Shown one piece after another: positions 22,209 to 34,480 of a stretch of DNA of 64,000 bases (the first letter of the stretch is position 1; each line of letters begins with the position of its first letter). The translations under genes and the position numbers were made by a program. The stretch comes from Solanum dulcamara (taxonomy: Eukaryota; Streptophyta; Magnoliopsida; Solanales; Solanaceae): assembly GCF_947179165.1 (NCBI RefSeq), contig NC_077248.1, positions 52,047,732-52,111,731 on the forward strand, read 5' to 3'. A model generated the notes under the pieces. The model was not told the DNA's origin and did not search any database. It was given only the letters and a program-made list of their open reading frames with translations.

Positions 22209-24345
22209 TGTCATGACCTAAATCCTCGAGTAATGATGGCATCTACTATGACCCACCAGTAGACAAGCCAACATATATCCTGAAACTGCGAGTAATGGGA
22301 TGTAAGGGTAGAAGACCAACATTTAAACTAAAAACAATAATAACATAACAGAAACACATATGAACGGGCAGAGCAAATCAAAAATATTTATGCAAATAAA
22401 AAATCTCTCCTAGAACTTGGAAGTCACATGTACAAAGCAACTAACAAAATAAGTACAAGTACCAAAAGTGGACAACAGAAACAAGACTGTCTCAAAGAGC
22501 AAAAGACAAGCTATAAATATATATACAAAGGGAAATGGGTAAATCCAGAATGTTGTGTCCTTACCCTCGCCTCCAATCAAAACTACAGTTGGTTCGAGAT
22601 TAATGCTGATAGCTAGTACTCGAACCTACATCACAAAAATAGATGCAAAGTATAGTATGAGTACCAAAACAACAGGTACCTAGTACGCATCATAAGCTGA
22701 CTGAGAAAGGAAAGCAAAAGTAAACTGAAATACGAGAAATTAAACACAACTAGAGACAAGAACAAAAAATCAAATAGGTATGTACACAAGCGTACTCACA
22801 CACAAAGAGAAAGAGAGAAACTAGCTAAATCTGCCCGGCTCCCATAAAATCGACGGGTACAGCTGTGCACAAGTCTAAAAGCAACAAGTCAAACGAACTC
22901 CCATAAGCCTGATGGGAGTAAAGATAGTTGAAATAAAATGAAGAAACCTGATGTAGTACCAACAGTGTCACAATATCCCACGGACTTGAACCCAACCCTT
23001 TCAAGAACCTAAAGCTTGAACTCGAAGCATAAAGGAGTTAAGGACGTGAACCAGATGAATATAAGAGGACCAGGGACTTGAAATAACCAAGGACTTGAAA
23101 CAAGGATAAGTATAATCATGGACTTGAACCACAAATGAGACCAAGCACTTGAACTGAGGTAATAGTAGTTATGGACTTACCAAGGCTGTAAGTGGCGGTA
23201 GACTTGAACCACGACTAAGCAAAGCTAGGGACTTGAATCGAGGTGATAATACCAATGCAAGGACTTGAAATTCACTCGGTGGAGTGATTTGGAGACTTGA
23301 ACCCCGAGTAGAGGTGAATTGATTAGAATTAGGAACAACGGCTAACCGAGAGTCATGGGGAGTAACTCCAATCCGAGTGTTATCAATAAATCAATCCAGC
23401 CTGAACCACATTTGACCAGAATTGATGAGTAGACTTCCAGAACCAATAATAATGAAATATGGGACCAATGAAATCATGAAATTATGGTTATATGGTTCCA
23501 AAGTTGTGTTAATGTCTAGTTAAGGCCCAGACTATCAGACTCAAGTCTGCTATATTAGTCTATAGGGAGCTAAGTCGTCTAAAGCGACGTTGGAGAAGTT
23601 TCAAGGCCTAATAGCACAAAAAATACCCAAGTCTATGGCAATCACTAGTCTAAGCCTAGATTAAGGACAAATATGCTTTCCAACAACATAAACTAATACA
23701 GAATACACAAAATGCAGTATGGATGTACAACAATAACAAGAGACATGCTTTAATAGCCCCAATTTCCCAAAAATAGAGTCTAAAATATGATTTTTAGGAA
23801 TTTAGCATGTTCGACACCCAACTACCCACAATCTCACAAAATTCAATATACAAATGCTTAAACATACTCAGTCTAAAGAGGAAAAAATCGTAGCATACTT
23901 GTAGGCCGACCACGCGCTCTCCAACACAAGTAACTGGAACTTTTTCCTTTCATACGACCTTAGAACGCTGCCACGCTATCAAAAATAGAATCACAAAATC
24001 AGTACGGTCTTTTTAACATCAAAATTACTAAATTTAGAGACGGACTAATTGCAAAGTCAAAAATGGTAATGTGGGACTCGCTTTAAAAATTCCAGAATTC
24101 ACTCCGTAAAAAGGATGACATGCATAAAAATCATAATTTTCCACCATTAAAGCTTACGGGGAGGTAATTCATGAAATTTACCTCAAACGAAGCATTCCGA
24201 CACTTCTCAATCACTAATTCAAGCAATCTCAACAATTTTGGACCTATAGCACTTTGCAATCATTGAATTTGGTTGAGAAATGTGGGAGTGATCGCGTTTA
24301 TAATTTTCCAACAATGGCTGGAAACGACCTTGGTCTTTATTATTA
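22209..24345 (-). repeat. G2 5' LTR, outer end lost
   Basis: It aligns with 8410-10700 of the other LTR, including the GGACTTGAAC minisatellite. The match ends around 24345, just after AACGACCTTGGTCTTT, where AT-rich tandem repeats begin. About 950 bases, including the promoter-distal end and the flanking G1 sequence, are gone. Confidence 0.88.
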
Positions 24346-25065
24346 GAAAACTTTAATTTTGTAAAGAATGTATATATTATTAGCAAACTTTAATAATTTA
24401 TTACAAATTTATCTCAAATTTTTAAACTGCGGACCAAAAAGTCATGTTCAAATTAAATTTGAATTTAAAAATAAATCTTTTTATGCATTCTAAATTATTA
24501 AAACAATAAACTCTAAAAATAAAAATAAAAAGTGCATGCCCTAAAACTAAGAAAAAGAACTTGGGTAACTTTAATTTTGTAAAAATCGTACGTATTAAAT
24601 TTATATTTATATATTATTAGACCCTTGTGGTCAGAACCTTTCCCGGACTCCGCGCATAGCGGGAGCTTTAGTGCACCGGACTGCCCTTTTTTTATATTAT
24701 TAGCAAATACTAATTTATGAAAAATTTATCTCAAATTTTTTAACTGCGGACCAAAAAGTCGTGTTCAAATTAAATTTGAATTTAAAAACAAATCTTTTTA
24801 TGCATTCTAAATTATTAAAACAATAAAATCTAAAAATAAAAATAAAAAGTGCATGCCCTAAAACTAAGAAAAAGAACTTGGGTAACTTTAATTTTGTAAA
24901 AAACGTACGTATTAAATTTATATGTATATATTAGTAGCAAACTTTAATAATTTATGACAAATTTATCTCAAATTTTTTAACTGCGGACCAAAAAGTCATG
25001 TTCAAAATAAATTTGAATTTAAAAATAAATCTTTTTATGCATTCTAAAATTATTAAAACAATATG
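24346..25065. repeat. ~235-bp AT-rich tandem repeat, nearly three copies
   Basis: The anchor ACTGCGGACCAAAAAGTC occurs at 24426, 24743 and 24980. After removing an inserted SINE (about 83 bases with its duplication) the spacing is about 235 bases in both intervals. Other shared words are GTGCATGCCCTAAAACTAAG and TCTTTTTATGCATTCTAAA. Copies are very similar. No open frame is conserved. The array begins exactly where the G2 LTR is broken off. Confidence 0.9.
24621..24693 (+). mobile_element. 5'-truncated Au-like SINE with 11-bp target duplication
   Basis: The sequence ACCCTTGTGGTCAGAACC ... GCGCATAGCGGGAGC ... GTGCACCGGACTGCCC followed by a T run matches my knowledge of the 3' end of the Au SINE family of flowering plants. 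TATATTATTAG flanks it on both sides (24610-24620 and 24693-24703), which is a perfect target-site duplication apart from an overlap of one T. Only the 3' 73 bases were inserted. Confidence 0.88.
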
Positions 25066-26985
25066 ATAATTTCAAGAAAAAAAGTATTTAGATTATAAAT
25101 AAATCATTTGAATTTGGTTTTGAAATTAGACACATTTATTAAAAATAAGAATTATCACCTTATTTAATCTTTGCGTTTTTTATTTTTTATCTATAAATAA
25201 AGAAGTTAAGAATAGTAAACTTGCACGTTTTGTAATCCCATGTTTCCACTAACTTACAAACATACACTCATATATCCGATCTTATATGAAATAACTGACT
25301 CCTTATTTGTAGCAACAACTACAAGTTTGTATCTTCTCTTTTCACTTCATTTTAAAATTTGTATTTATCCAAATTAAAATTGTAGGCAGTTAAATTTTTT
25401 AAATTTTACTTATAACGGTTTCTCACAGTTAAAATTAATCTTTATCTTAATTGCACATCTTAACTGCACCATACAATTTCTTCTCTGCCACTTCTTTTTC
25501 TTTATGAACATGTAAATCTTTATTTCTTCCTTTTCCGTTTCAAAGATGTCCACATAGATTTGTTTTTCTTTATTTCAACTTTTTTTTCTGTTTCGTATTT
25601 ACTTCATTTTTTTGTTTATCCCTTTCATGTTTGCTTTCTATTTTATTTATTAAACATGTTTGTTTCATGTTTTATCTATCTTAATGTTTAGTATTATTTT
25701 TTTTTTACTTGAATTCTATTCCTCTTTCAGTTTTGGAATTTTTTTGTTCTATTTGGTAGATTGATTGATAGATATGATAGCGAAAACGAGCATCAGATAC
25801 ATTGATGATCACCAATGCCGTTTATACTTATCATCATGAAAAGGTTTGAACTATCTTCTCAACTCACACACCTTCTTAATATTCGACTTTTAATTCCTTT
25901 TTTAATTATGTTACGTTATTTATGATGTATAATATTTTTTTATGAGAAAATATATAATCACATTTAGAATTTATGAGGAGCTTGATCACTCAAACGTTAT
26001 CCAAACTTTTGAATTTAAAACAAAAAATTCAATTTTAATCTTGCAGTTTAATGGAAAATTAAATCTCCAACAAATTTCTTTAGATAAAAATATATACTTC
26101 ATGGATTCAAAGCCAACTTATATGGAGTTTGATACAAATCAACTATTTTTATCTAATTTTTTGAATTCAAAATCAAATTTCAAATTTTAGCAGCGTGACT
26201 AAAATTTTGAAATGATTAAAAAAAAAAACTACCAACTTATCCGTACATAAATTTTGAATTATACAGCTACTATCAATTTTTGGCTGGGAAACATAAAGTA
26301 CATATTGAGTTAACATAGCAAAAATTGTTAATCTCTATGCTCATGCATATCAAGTTGGTCATCCTTTTTCATCCTATTGATTAAGGTAATTTAATGGGGG
26401 GTGGGGGTGGGGGGAATTAAGGTAATTTAATTTATTTCTTCACATGAATTCCATCTCAAAATTTAATCGATGTTATGATTTTATATTTATAATCTGTTTA
26501 GCTTTCAACTTGATGATAATATTAGAATATGTTATAATTAGATATTAACTTATGTATTACTCTATTAGAGGTAGAGTTTTAGTTGACAATTTTTAGAAAT
26601 CAAAAAAAGATAAATCATCTGCGATAATGAATTTATTTTGTTGACATATTTTTTGATAATGACTTTTTAAATTTGTCGATTTACAGATAAATTAACATAA
26701 TAACTCTTATGCATTCTTTGGATCTACTAACTTACTGAGTTTTTTTATAACATACTTTAATCTAACGTATTTTTATTGACCTTTTTCCTGTTGCATCATG
26801 CAGATTTAATGTATTATATTTTGATATTTTGATTACATGTACAATGGACCTATAAAATTTATATTTGTTGGATAATTTAATGATTTCCACTCAATAGACT
26901 ATCAAAATGTAACAACTTTGCTATAGGAAAATGATTTTTTTTTTCATTGCTCATTTATCATAAATAAATTTAATTTTTGATTTAT
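25066..26985. other. AT-rich DNA without recognisable features
   Basis: The stretch is strongly AT-rich with long T and A runs and a short G-rich tract near 26395-26413. An 82-codon open frame at 25942-26190 has low-complexity composition and no family I recognise, so I do not call it a gene. This DNA was the target of the LINE insertion. Confidence 0.5.
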
Positions 26986-27001
26986 AATGAAAAAGTAATA
27001 A

Positions 27002-28654
27002 TCTGTGGAATTTTGGAAGAGCGTGAGCTCGGTAGGTTTGGAGTGGCTGACTAGGTTATTTAATGTCATCTTTAAGACGACAACGATGCCCAAAGAATGG
27101 AGGTCGAGCGTAATGATTCCTCTATACAAAAATAAGGGGGATATCCAGAGTTGCAACAATTATAGAGGTATCAAGCTTCTAAGCCATACTATGAAAGTGT
27201 GGGAAAGAGTGGTGGAGATGAGGGTAAGGAGAAGCGTGTCTATTTTAGAGAACCAATTCGGATTTATGCCGGGACGCTCAATTAAAGAGGAAGAGGGACT
27301 TGCATATGGTATTCATCGACCTAGAAAAGGCCTACGATAAAGTGTCACGAGAGATACTATGGAGATGTTTGGAGGCTAAAGGTGTACCTATGGCATATAT
27401 TAGGGTGATCAAGGACATGTATGAGGGTGCCAAAACCAGGGTAAGGATAGTCGGAGGCGACTTAGAGCTTCTCAATTGTGATGGGGTTGCATCAAGGATC
27501 AACTCTTAGTCCGTTTTTATTTGCCTTGTTGATGGATGGATTGATGCGACAAATTCAAGGTGAGGTGCCATGGTGTATGCTTTTCGCGGACGATATAGTC
27601 TTGATCAATGAGACTCGTAGCAGAGTTAACGCTAAGTTGGAGGATTGGAGACAGACCTTGGAGTCTAAAGGGTTTAAGCTGAGTAGGACCAAGACAGAGT
27701 ACATAGAGTGCAAGTTCAGTGAAACACCTCAGGAGGTTGGCACGAAAGTTAGGCTTGGTGACCAGGCCATCCTAATAAAAAGTAGTTTCAAGTACCTTGG
27801 GTCTATTATGCAAGGTAGCGGAGAGATTGACAATGATGTCACACATCATATTGGGGCAAGGTGGATGAAATAGAGGCTCGCTTCCGGTGTGCTATGTGAC
27901 AAAAAGGGGCCACCACAACTTAAGGGTAAGTTCTACAAAGTGGTAGTTAGATCGGCTATGTTTTATGGGGCGGAGTGTTGACCAGTTAAGGTATCTCACG
28001 TTCAAAAGATGAAAGTTGCTGAAAATGACAATGTTGAGATGGATGTATGGGCATACCAGGAGCGATAAGATTAGAAATGAGGCTATTCGGGATAAGGTAG
28101 GAGTGGCTTAGTGGAAGATAAATTGCGGAAAATGCGACTGAGATGGTTTGGACACGTGAAGAGGAGAGACACAGATGCCCAGTGTGAAGGTGTGAGAGGT
28201 TGGCCATGGATGGTTTCAGAAGAGGTAGGGGTAGGCCAAAAAAATATTGGGGAGAGGTGATTAGACAAGACATGGCGCAGTTACAACTTACCGAGGACAT
28301 GACCTTAGATAGGAGGGTGTGGAGGACCCACATTAGGGTAGAAGGCTAGTTCATAGTCTCGTTATTCTTCCTTTTTAGTAGGCGTATTAGCGCATTATAA
28401 TTCCTTGTGGTCTGATTTTTTTATTATCTATTACTTTCTGTACTTTGATTGCTCTATTTTATCTGGGTTGCTTTCGTTATTTGCTTTGTCATATCACTTT
28501 GAACTTCTTATCCTTATCTGACTTCTTTTTATGATTTTACTGAGCCTAGGGTCTTTCTAAAACAACTGTCCTAATTTGATAGGAGTCAGATTTGCGTATA
28601 CTTTACCCTCCTTAGACCCCACATTGTGGAATTTCATTGGGTTGTTGTTATTGT
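27002..28654 (+). mobile_element. 5'-truncated RTE-type LINE with target-site duplication
   Basis: The 1.65-kb insertion starts inside the reverse transcriptase and ends with a tail containing CCTTAGACCCCACATTGTGG and then TTGTTGTTATTG. It is flanked by 16-bp direct repeats that differ at one base (26986-27001 and 28655-28670, AATGAAAAARTAATAA). The TTG-type tail and RT motifs fit the plant RTE clade. The 3' end shares sequence with the SINE fragments near 0.4, 1.7 and 3.7 kb, which suggests that such LINEs mobilise those SINEs. Confidence 0.9.
27005..27873 (+). pseudogene. LINE reverse transcriptase, frameshifted
   Basis: The enzyme is read in three overlapping open pieces (27005-27340, 27300-27509, 27478-27873). 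Motifs in order are [91 protein letters not shown] and the catalytic LFADDIVLI near 27580. Two frameshifts (about 27300-27340 and 27480-27509) and a stop at 27871 break it. C-terminal coding remnants continue to about 28340 in broken frames. The FADD motif itself is intact. The endonuclease domain is missing because of 5' truncation. Confidence 0.9.
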
Positions 28655-28670
28655 AATGAAAAAATAATAA

Positions 28671-29602
28671 CCTAAATGATTTTGATCACAATTTTCTTTC
28701 AAATAATATGTCATCTTTTTTTTTTTGAAGATGGAATAATATGGATGAGTTTCATGTTGATAAAAGTTAGTAAGAACTCATATAGTAAAAGCTATTTTGT
28801 GATGTTGTTATTATTTCTTTAGATTTTCATTTTATCAACGTTATTGGTATCATTATTTGTTTGGTTGAAACTTTCTTATCATTTTTAAAATTTCTTCTAT
28901 CATTAAAATCTCTCCACATGTATTTAAATCTAAGATAATAATTGATATTATTGCTTTCAAAATTTTGAATTAGAATTAATTTGAAATGAATTGCCATATA
29001 TATTTTCACGTTATACTCATAATAGCATGTTGGTGGTGTTTGTAACTTTTAAACTTTATCTAATTAATATTAAATAATATATTAATTATTTATAAAAAAA
29101 AAGTTTAAAATTTTTAAAACTAAATCCTAATATTATCTACCATTATTAAGTTATACATATTACTAATAAAATCTACAGCATATTTTAAAAAGGCTAACCA
29201 AATCTAAAAATCAAAAAGAAAAGAAGAGATAGAGAAAATTAAATGAATAGAAGATGATCCCTTTTTTTTTCATTCAAATTTTTCTTTGCATTGAAAATAG
29301 TTTATTTTTATGTGGTATATTAATTTGATTATAGTATTTTTTATATTGATCTCTGAAATTCATTTTTTTTGCATTTTTATTTTATGAAATTATATTTAAT
29401 TAAATGAAAATAATCTTATTTTATAGGATTGAATGAGAGAGGAGTGTGCTAAAGAGGTTGCAACATGCTTTGCAATTATATTTATATGTTAGCTAAACGT
29501 AGAATTAATATTTTTATTACTAGATTTTAGATTGATCTATGAATTTAAAATTTAATTAATTAACGCAAATATCAATTCAACACACGTCACATATGCTATT
29601 AA
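28671..29602. other. AT-rich DNA without recognisable features
   Basis: The sequence is AT-rich with homopolymer runs. I see no gene, RNA or clear repeat between the LINE and the Helitron. Confidence 0.5.
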
Positions 29603-29842
29603 TCTTCATTATACTAAAAGAAGGAGAAGTTGTTAGAATAATATTTGGTCTCTTTGAAGAACATATCCTCATTGCACATAAATTAGGGTAAAATTTTGTT
29701 AGCAATAAGTGTATATATAAAATCAAGATATTATACTTATACATGTACTTTTGTTACTCAATAATAATTCATATTAGTTATTTTAAGTTTAAAAATTATT
29801 ATATTTTAAAATATCCGCGCAATGCACGGATAAGTATACTAG
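29603..29842 (+). mobile_element. Small non-autonomous Helitron (240 bases)
   Basis: It begins TCTTCATTATACTAAAAG and ends CTAG. A hairpin at 29812-29830 (ATCCGCGC-AAT-GCACGGAT, one mismatch in the stem) lies just upstream of the CTAG. The flanking bases are A before and T after, the usual A^T insertion site with no duplication. These are the structural hallmarks of a Helitron, a rolling-circle transposon. No protein is encoded, so it would rely on a helicase supplied elsewhere. Confidence 0.75.
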
Positions 29843-31665
29843 TTTCATTAAAAACTAACATTATTTGTGTTTTATTTTTCTATCTTTTATTTTTATTTTT
29901 TATTCCCAACCAAAGTTGATTCGTCTTGATAATCGAGTTGGCCGATCATCCTTACTTCAGAAGGTCCAAGCCATCAGCATTACCTCAGCGTAGTTAGGCT
30001 GCTCAAGGAAGAAAAATAACTTTATCTGATCCAACAGTGTCTAATCCAATTGGTCTGAAACATATTGAGGTTCCCCATAATCCTCCCGAGACTGCTGAAA
30101 ATAAAACTACTATTCAACATGATGAACACAACGCCTGCTTGACTCAAGAGATCGAGGAACTATGTAGTGAACTAACTCGGGTTAGGGACTTGACCAATTT
30201 ATGCATCACACTTTAAAGTCCACAACCTGAACCCAGGAGTACCACACCAAACCCACCTCGTTTCCTATCACTTGATTCACCCATTCCCGAACACTTTCCT
30301 CCACAACACCCTCCACCAACAACAATGATCTACCTCCAACCACCCCCACAAATCCACTAAATCCGTCATCCCTTAATACTCCACTACAAATTCAGCCACC
30401 TATCTACACTATCTATGTTACCACTCTCAATCCACCACCCGTCATCCCACCAAACCAACCCCCAACTTACCTTCCTTACACTTCTCCGCCTACTAACATC
30501 TATCCACTACCTACAACTACTTCCGTAAACACATCAAATCAACCACCCATCAATATTCCTTATGACCATCCACTACCTCCCATTCAAAATACTCCCACTA
30601 TCCAAACTTATCCAACTCAACATATACAAGGGGAACATATTGCCACTCCTTATGTGCAACATGTTCTTTCGGTTTATGCAATAGAAACTCAAACCTTTAC
30701 CAACCTTATGTCGGTCAAGTTTCAACCCGAGGTAGATCAATATGAAGAAATAGGGAAGGAGTTCAAATCAAAGGCTGATGATGTATTAGCTAGAGAGATT
30801 CGCGATCTTAAGGAAGCAATGAGAAATCTCTGAACTACTTGGGGAAGCAAAATCCTAGAGTATGAGGATTTATGTGTTTAACCTAACATTGAATTGCCTG
30901 TAGGGTACACACCGCCAAAGTTTGACATATTTAGTAGAATCGGTGACCCTCACACACATCTAAGGGCATATCATGACAAATTGTTAGGAGTGGGGAGAGA
31001 CGAGAGGGTCAGAATGAAGTTGTTCATAAAAGTTTATCTGGTAAATCTCTTGCTTGATACACACAACAAGATTTCCATAAAATAGTGTGGTTGGAGTGAT
31101 ATGACACAAGACTTTATGGATTGATTTAAGTTCAACACTAACATCACACCAGATAGGTTCTACCTGACTAAGTTAAAAAAGAAGTCAACCGTGACATTTC
31201 GTGAGTATACTCTATGTTAGAGGTCAGAAGCAGCTAGAGTCCAACCACCAATGAGTGAAAGTTAAATGACTGCTACTTTCATTGAATAACAAGATAATAG
31301 TCTTTACTATGCAAAAATGATAACCATGATGGGACAAAAGTTCACAGAAATCATTCGAGTGGGGGAAATTTTAGAGGAAGGGATCAAATCAGGGAAAATT
31401 AAAGATTTTATAGCTTCGCAAGATGCAAGCAAATCAATTCAATATGGTTCTATCAATGGGATCAAAAAGAATAAAGAAGATATATCTGTTGTCATTATTG
31501 ACCAAGGACGCAAGCCAGGTCAAGTTCTTCCCTACCTAAATCAACCACATCAACCCATTTACCCTTACCAATATGGTGAACCTCACAGACTCTCTACCAT
31601 TCTCCATCAACTCCTCAACATGTCTACTATACCCAGGAAAATTACTATCAACCTCGAGCCCCTAT
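29843..31665 (+). pseudogene. Tat/Ogre-type gag fragment, plus strand
   Basis: A Pro-rich region (about 30230-30640, with many Pro-Pro and Thr-Asn-Pro words) precedes the gag core at 30894-31085 (LPVGYTPPKFDIFSRIGDPH). This is the same family as the gag of the large minus-strand element (58495-58118, GYKPPKFDIFDGKGDPHTYL). A later open piece runs 31317-31715 (KMITMMGQKFTEIIRVGEIL ...). In-frame stops are common. At 31666 the coding sequence is interrupted by the LTR of the large Ogre-like element, so this gag was the target site. Its pol would lie beyond the right edge of the window. Confidence 0.85.
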
Positions 31666-32939
31666 TGTCGCACCCCATTTTCAAACTGATCGAAATAGTT
31701 CACAACATAAAATGACCTCTGATTTTAAAAAATGTTTAAGAGTCGCCACCTAATTTTAAGGGAAATATTAGGAAAACCATTTTTAAAAAATGTAAATGTA
31801 AACTCTGTTTTGATTTGCGAAACCAGTGAGATTCTAGGTAAATGTTTTGGTTACTTGAGGGGAAGGTGTTAAGCATCCATCAGAGTCTATCCGAAGATAG
31901 TCCTTAAATTTAGTTTTAGAAAAATGATTAGGGATATTTTATTCATTTATTTGCTTTAGAAAATTATGATAAGAAAATATTCGTTAATTTGAAAAAGAAA
32001 GAGGAAAATACAAGGTATCCATATGTTCACCTATAATATGAATAGAGAAAATTTAGTGATAATATATTTATCGTAAGTTATAAAATAAATAATAAATAAA
32101 TATGCTTGAAATATATGGAAATTTCATGTATTAAAATATAGTTGTATGTTTAAGGTCATATGAATAAATAAGCTTATATAAATTTATGGTAACTAATAAG
32201 ACTGTCGGGTATTAAAATTCATTATTTTATTTATATACATGATATAAAAGAAAATAAATAAGTGAGTAAACAAAATAATGGATAAGCGTAGATGTATGGG
32301 TATATAATATGTAATAAATGTAATTTGGGTGAAACTTCATATAAAGTTAGTGATGCCTAAAATCATTAAAATTTGTTTTTTAAAATATTAAACTACCTCA
32401 AATATACACAAACAAAAATATTTAAAAGTTGACAGGATTAAAAATATTTACATTCTTATTTTTCTTCGGATCAGTACCCGACTTATTAATCGGAAGACAA
32501 AAAGATATAGTGTTTTGTTGTTTTTCTGTTCTGGTCACCTCACATCATTTTCGAATGACCTATCTATCCCTACCCCTCCTAATTTCATTAATTATTAGCC
32601 TAAGAAGCGTTCTAAAAGAAATATAAGAACTAACGTCCTAAGAGGTGCTTATCGTCCCAACTTATGTCCAAGAGACATTAGACTTTACCAATATGGTAAG
32701 TTCTAGACTAAAAAAAATTTCAAGTCTCCTAATTAGACACATCATCAAACAAAACATAGAGGACGAGTAGTTACACATAAAGTCTCTAATAAGCCTCTAG
32801 ATTAATTAATTAGTATGCTTGAAAGCACATACAAGTTGTAAAGGACATAAATATTACCGTGTGTGCATACATAATCAGACACATGTATCATAATATAAAA
32901 CTCGAATAACATGGATGCAAAGTTTCATTATTTAGACAT

Positions 32940-34480
32940 ATGAGGGCAAATTTTAATTACTAAGGTGATAGTAATAAAAGAAGGCATTCTCAATAATTTT
33001 AGTTATTAACTAAAAGTGTTTATAAAATCCTATTAACATGATTTTTGGTTAATAATATGCTGAAAATTTATTAAAATACTACAGACATTGCTTCTAAATG
33101 AAATAACAAAATTTATTGAAAGCTAAAGACATGACTTTTATAAAATATTGAAATATTCATTAAATCTTATGGGCATGATTTCTATATATGTACTGCAAGT
33201 ATTTGTTTAGTCCTCCAGGCATGGTCTTATATGAATTAACATGCTGAAAATATTAAATAAAATCCTATGAACATGATATCTAAATTGACAAAATAATATG
33301 TCACCAATATTAGACATGATTAATTAGCGATGTCAACCTTAACCTATAGGCACCTTTTCTACCTATAGTAACCTTTTGAAAATAGTCATTACATCCTAAT
33401 AACATGCTAAAAATTTAAATATAATTTATAATTACTAAAATATTCATTTAGTCCTATAGACATGATTTGCTATATGATATTAACATAAAATCCTATGAAC
33501 ATGATATCTAACTGATTAACATGTTGAAAATTATTTTTTACAATAAAAAATCTTCATATTGTAAAAAATATAATAAGAAAACAAATCTTAAATGCAAAAA
33601 CTTTTTTGTAATTACATAATTATTTTCACTCATAGAGATTTTGGTTAGAGGTAGGGGAAGGGAGAGGAGGGGGGAGGGGGGAGGGGGCTGAGAGATATTA
33701 ATAATCTAATATCTTTAGAATGTGAATAATATAATTAACAAAATTATGAAGAATAAACCTCTTTTTTTAAAATTATCTGAATATTATTTTTCGCATAAAC
33801 TAAATTAGATATCAGGGTATTGGGGTCATGGGGTGGTGAAGGGGTGGTAGGGGTGGAGGTGTGCAGAGTGTAGAATATTTTTTATAATAAAAATAAAATT
33901 GAGGGGGTAGTGTGGAGCGTAGACATTTTTTTTTGTATTTTATTGAGAAATAATATGATAGTTGAACTTTTTTTTCAAGGCTATATGATTTTAACATGCT
34001 CAAAAGATATTTCAATATGAAATGATTAAAAATATTAGTTTAATATTATCTGCTCATCGCGCGGGTATACTAGTTAAAATATATAGACATGCTATATTAA
34101 AATTATAAAATTATATAGCCATGGTTTCTAAATAAATTAGTATATATTGAAAACATTCATTAAATCCTACAGACATGATATTTTATAAATTAACATGATG
34201 AAAATATTTATAGTCTTATAAGCAAAACTTCTATAAAATACTAAAATACTCATTAAGTCCTATAGACATGATTTCTATATGATTTTAACATGCTAAAAAC
34301 AATATTAAATAAATCCTATGAACATGATATTTAAATGGATAACACGTTAAAATTATTATAGTATCCTATAAAGATGATTTTTATAGAAATTAAGATGCCA
34401 AAGATGTTTATAGAATCCTATAAGCATGATTCCTAAAACAAATTAAGGGCAAGGATTAAATTACTAGAAACAATATTTAT
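32940..34480. repeat. Dispersed ~20-base motif array in the O1 LTR
   Basis: Variants of TCCTATAGACATGATTTCTA recur about a dozen times at irregular 40-100-base spacing, often followed by TTAACATG-like words (for example near 33170, 33263, 33451, 33490, 34160, 34256, 34312, 34363). The array is split by the Helitron-like insertion at 33551-34073. It appears to be a degenerate minisatellite built into the LTR. Confidence 0.7.
33551..34073 (+). mobile_element. Helitron-like non-autonomous element (523 bases)
   Basis: The right end is clear: a GC-rich hairpin-forming tract (TATCTGCTCATCGCGCGGGTA, stem with wobble pairs and one mismatch) followed by TACTAG and a T. The left end is proposed at TCTTCATATTG, which resembles the start of the smaller Helitron at 29603 and is preceded by A. 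The interior has a long G-rich, GGGGTGG-like stretch and no gene. The right terminus is firmer than the left. Confidence 0.55.

Larger units (their letters stand above)
8410..24345 (-). mobile_element. Ty3/Gypsy chromovirus G2, decayed, hosting element G3
   Basis: This is a minus-strand LTR retrotransposon. The order is 5' LTR 22209-24345 (truncated), primer binding site, gag, protease, RT, RNase H, integrase, 3' LTR 8410-11654. A second element, G3 (15158-20629), is inserted between gag and protease. Subtracting G3 leaves about 10.5 kb. The 5' LTR matches the 3' LTR up to about 24345 and then stops, so roughly 950 bases of its outer end have been lost. Frameshifts and stops are frequent. The insertion lies in the pol gene of G1. 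Confidence 0.85.

Noticed and set aside
25942..26190. An 82-codon plus-strand open frame in AT-rich DNA
   Set aside because: Composition follows the AT-rich background, and no motif or conserved partner is visible.
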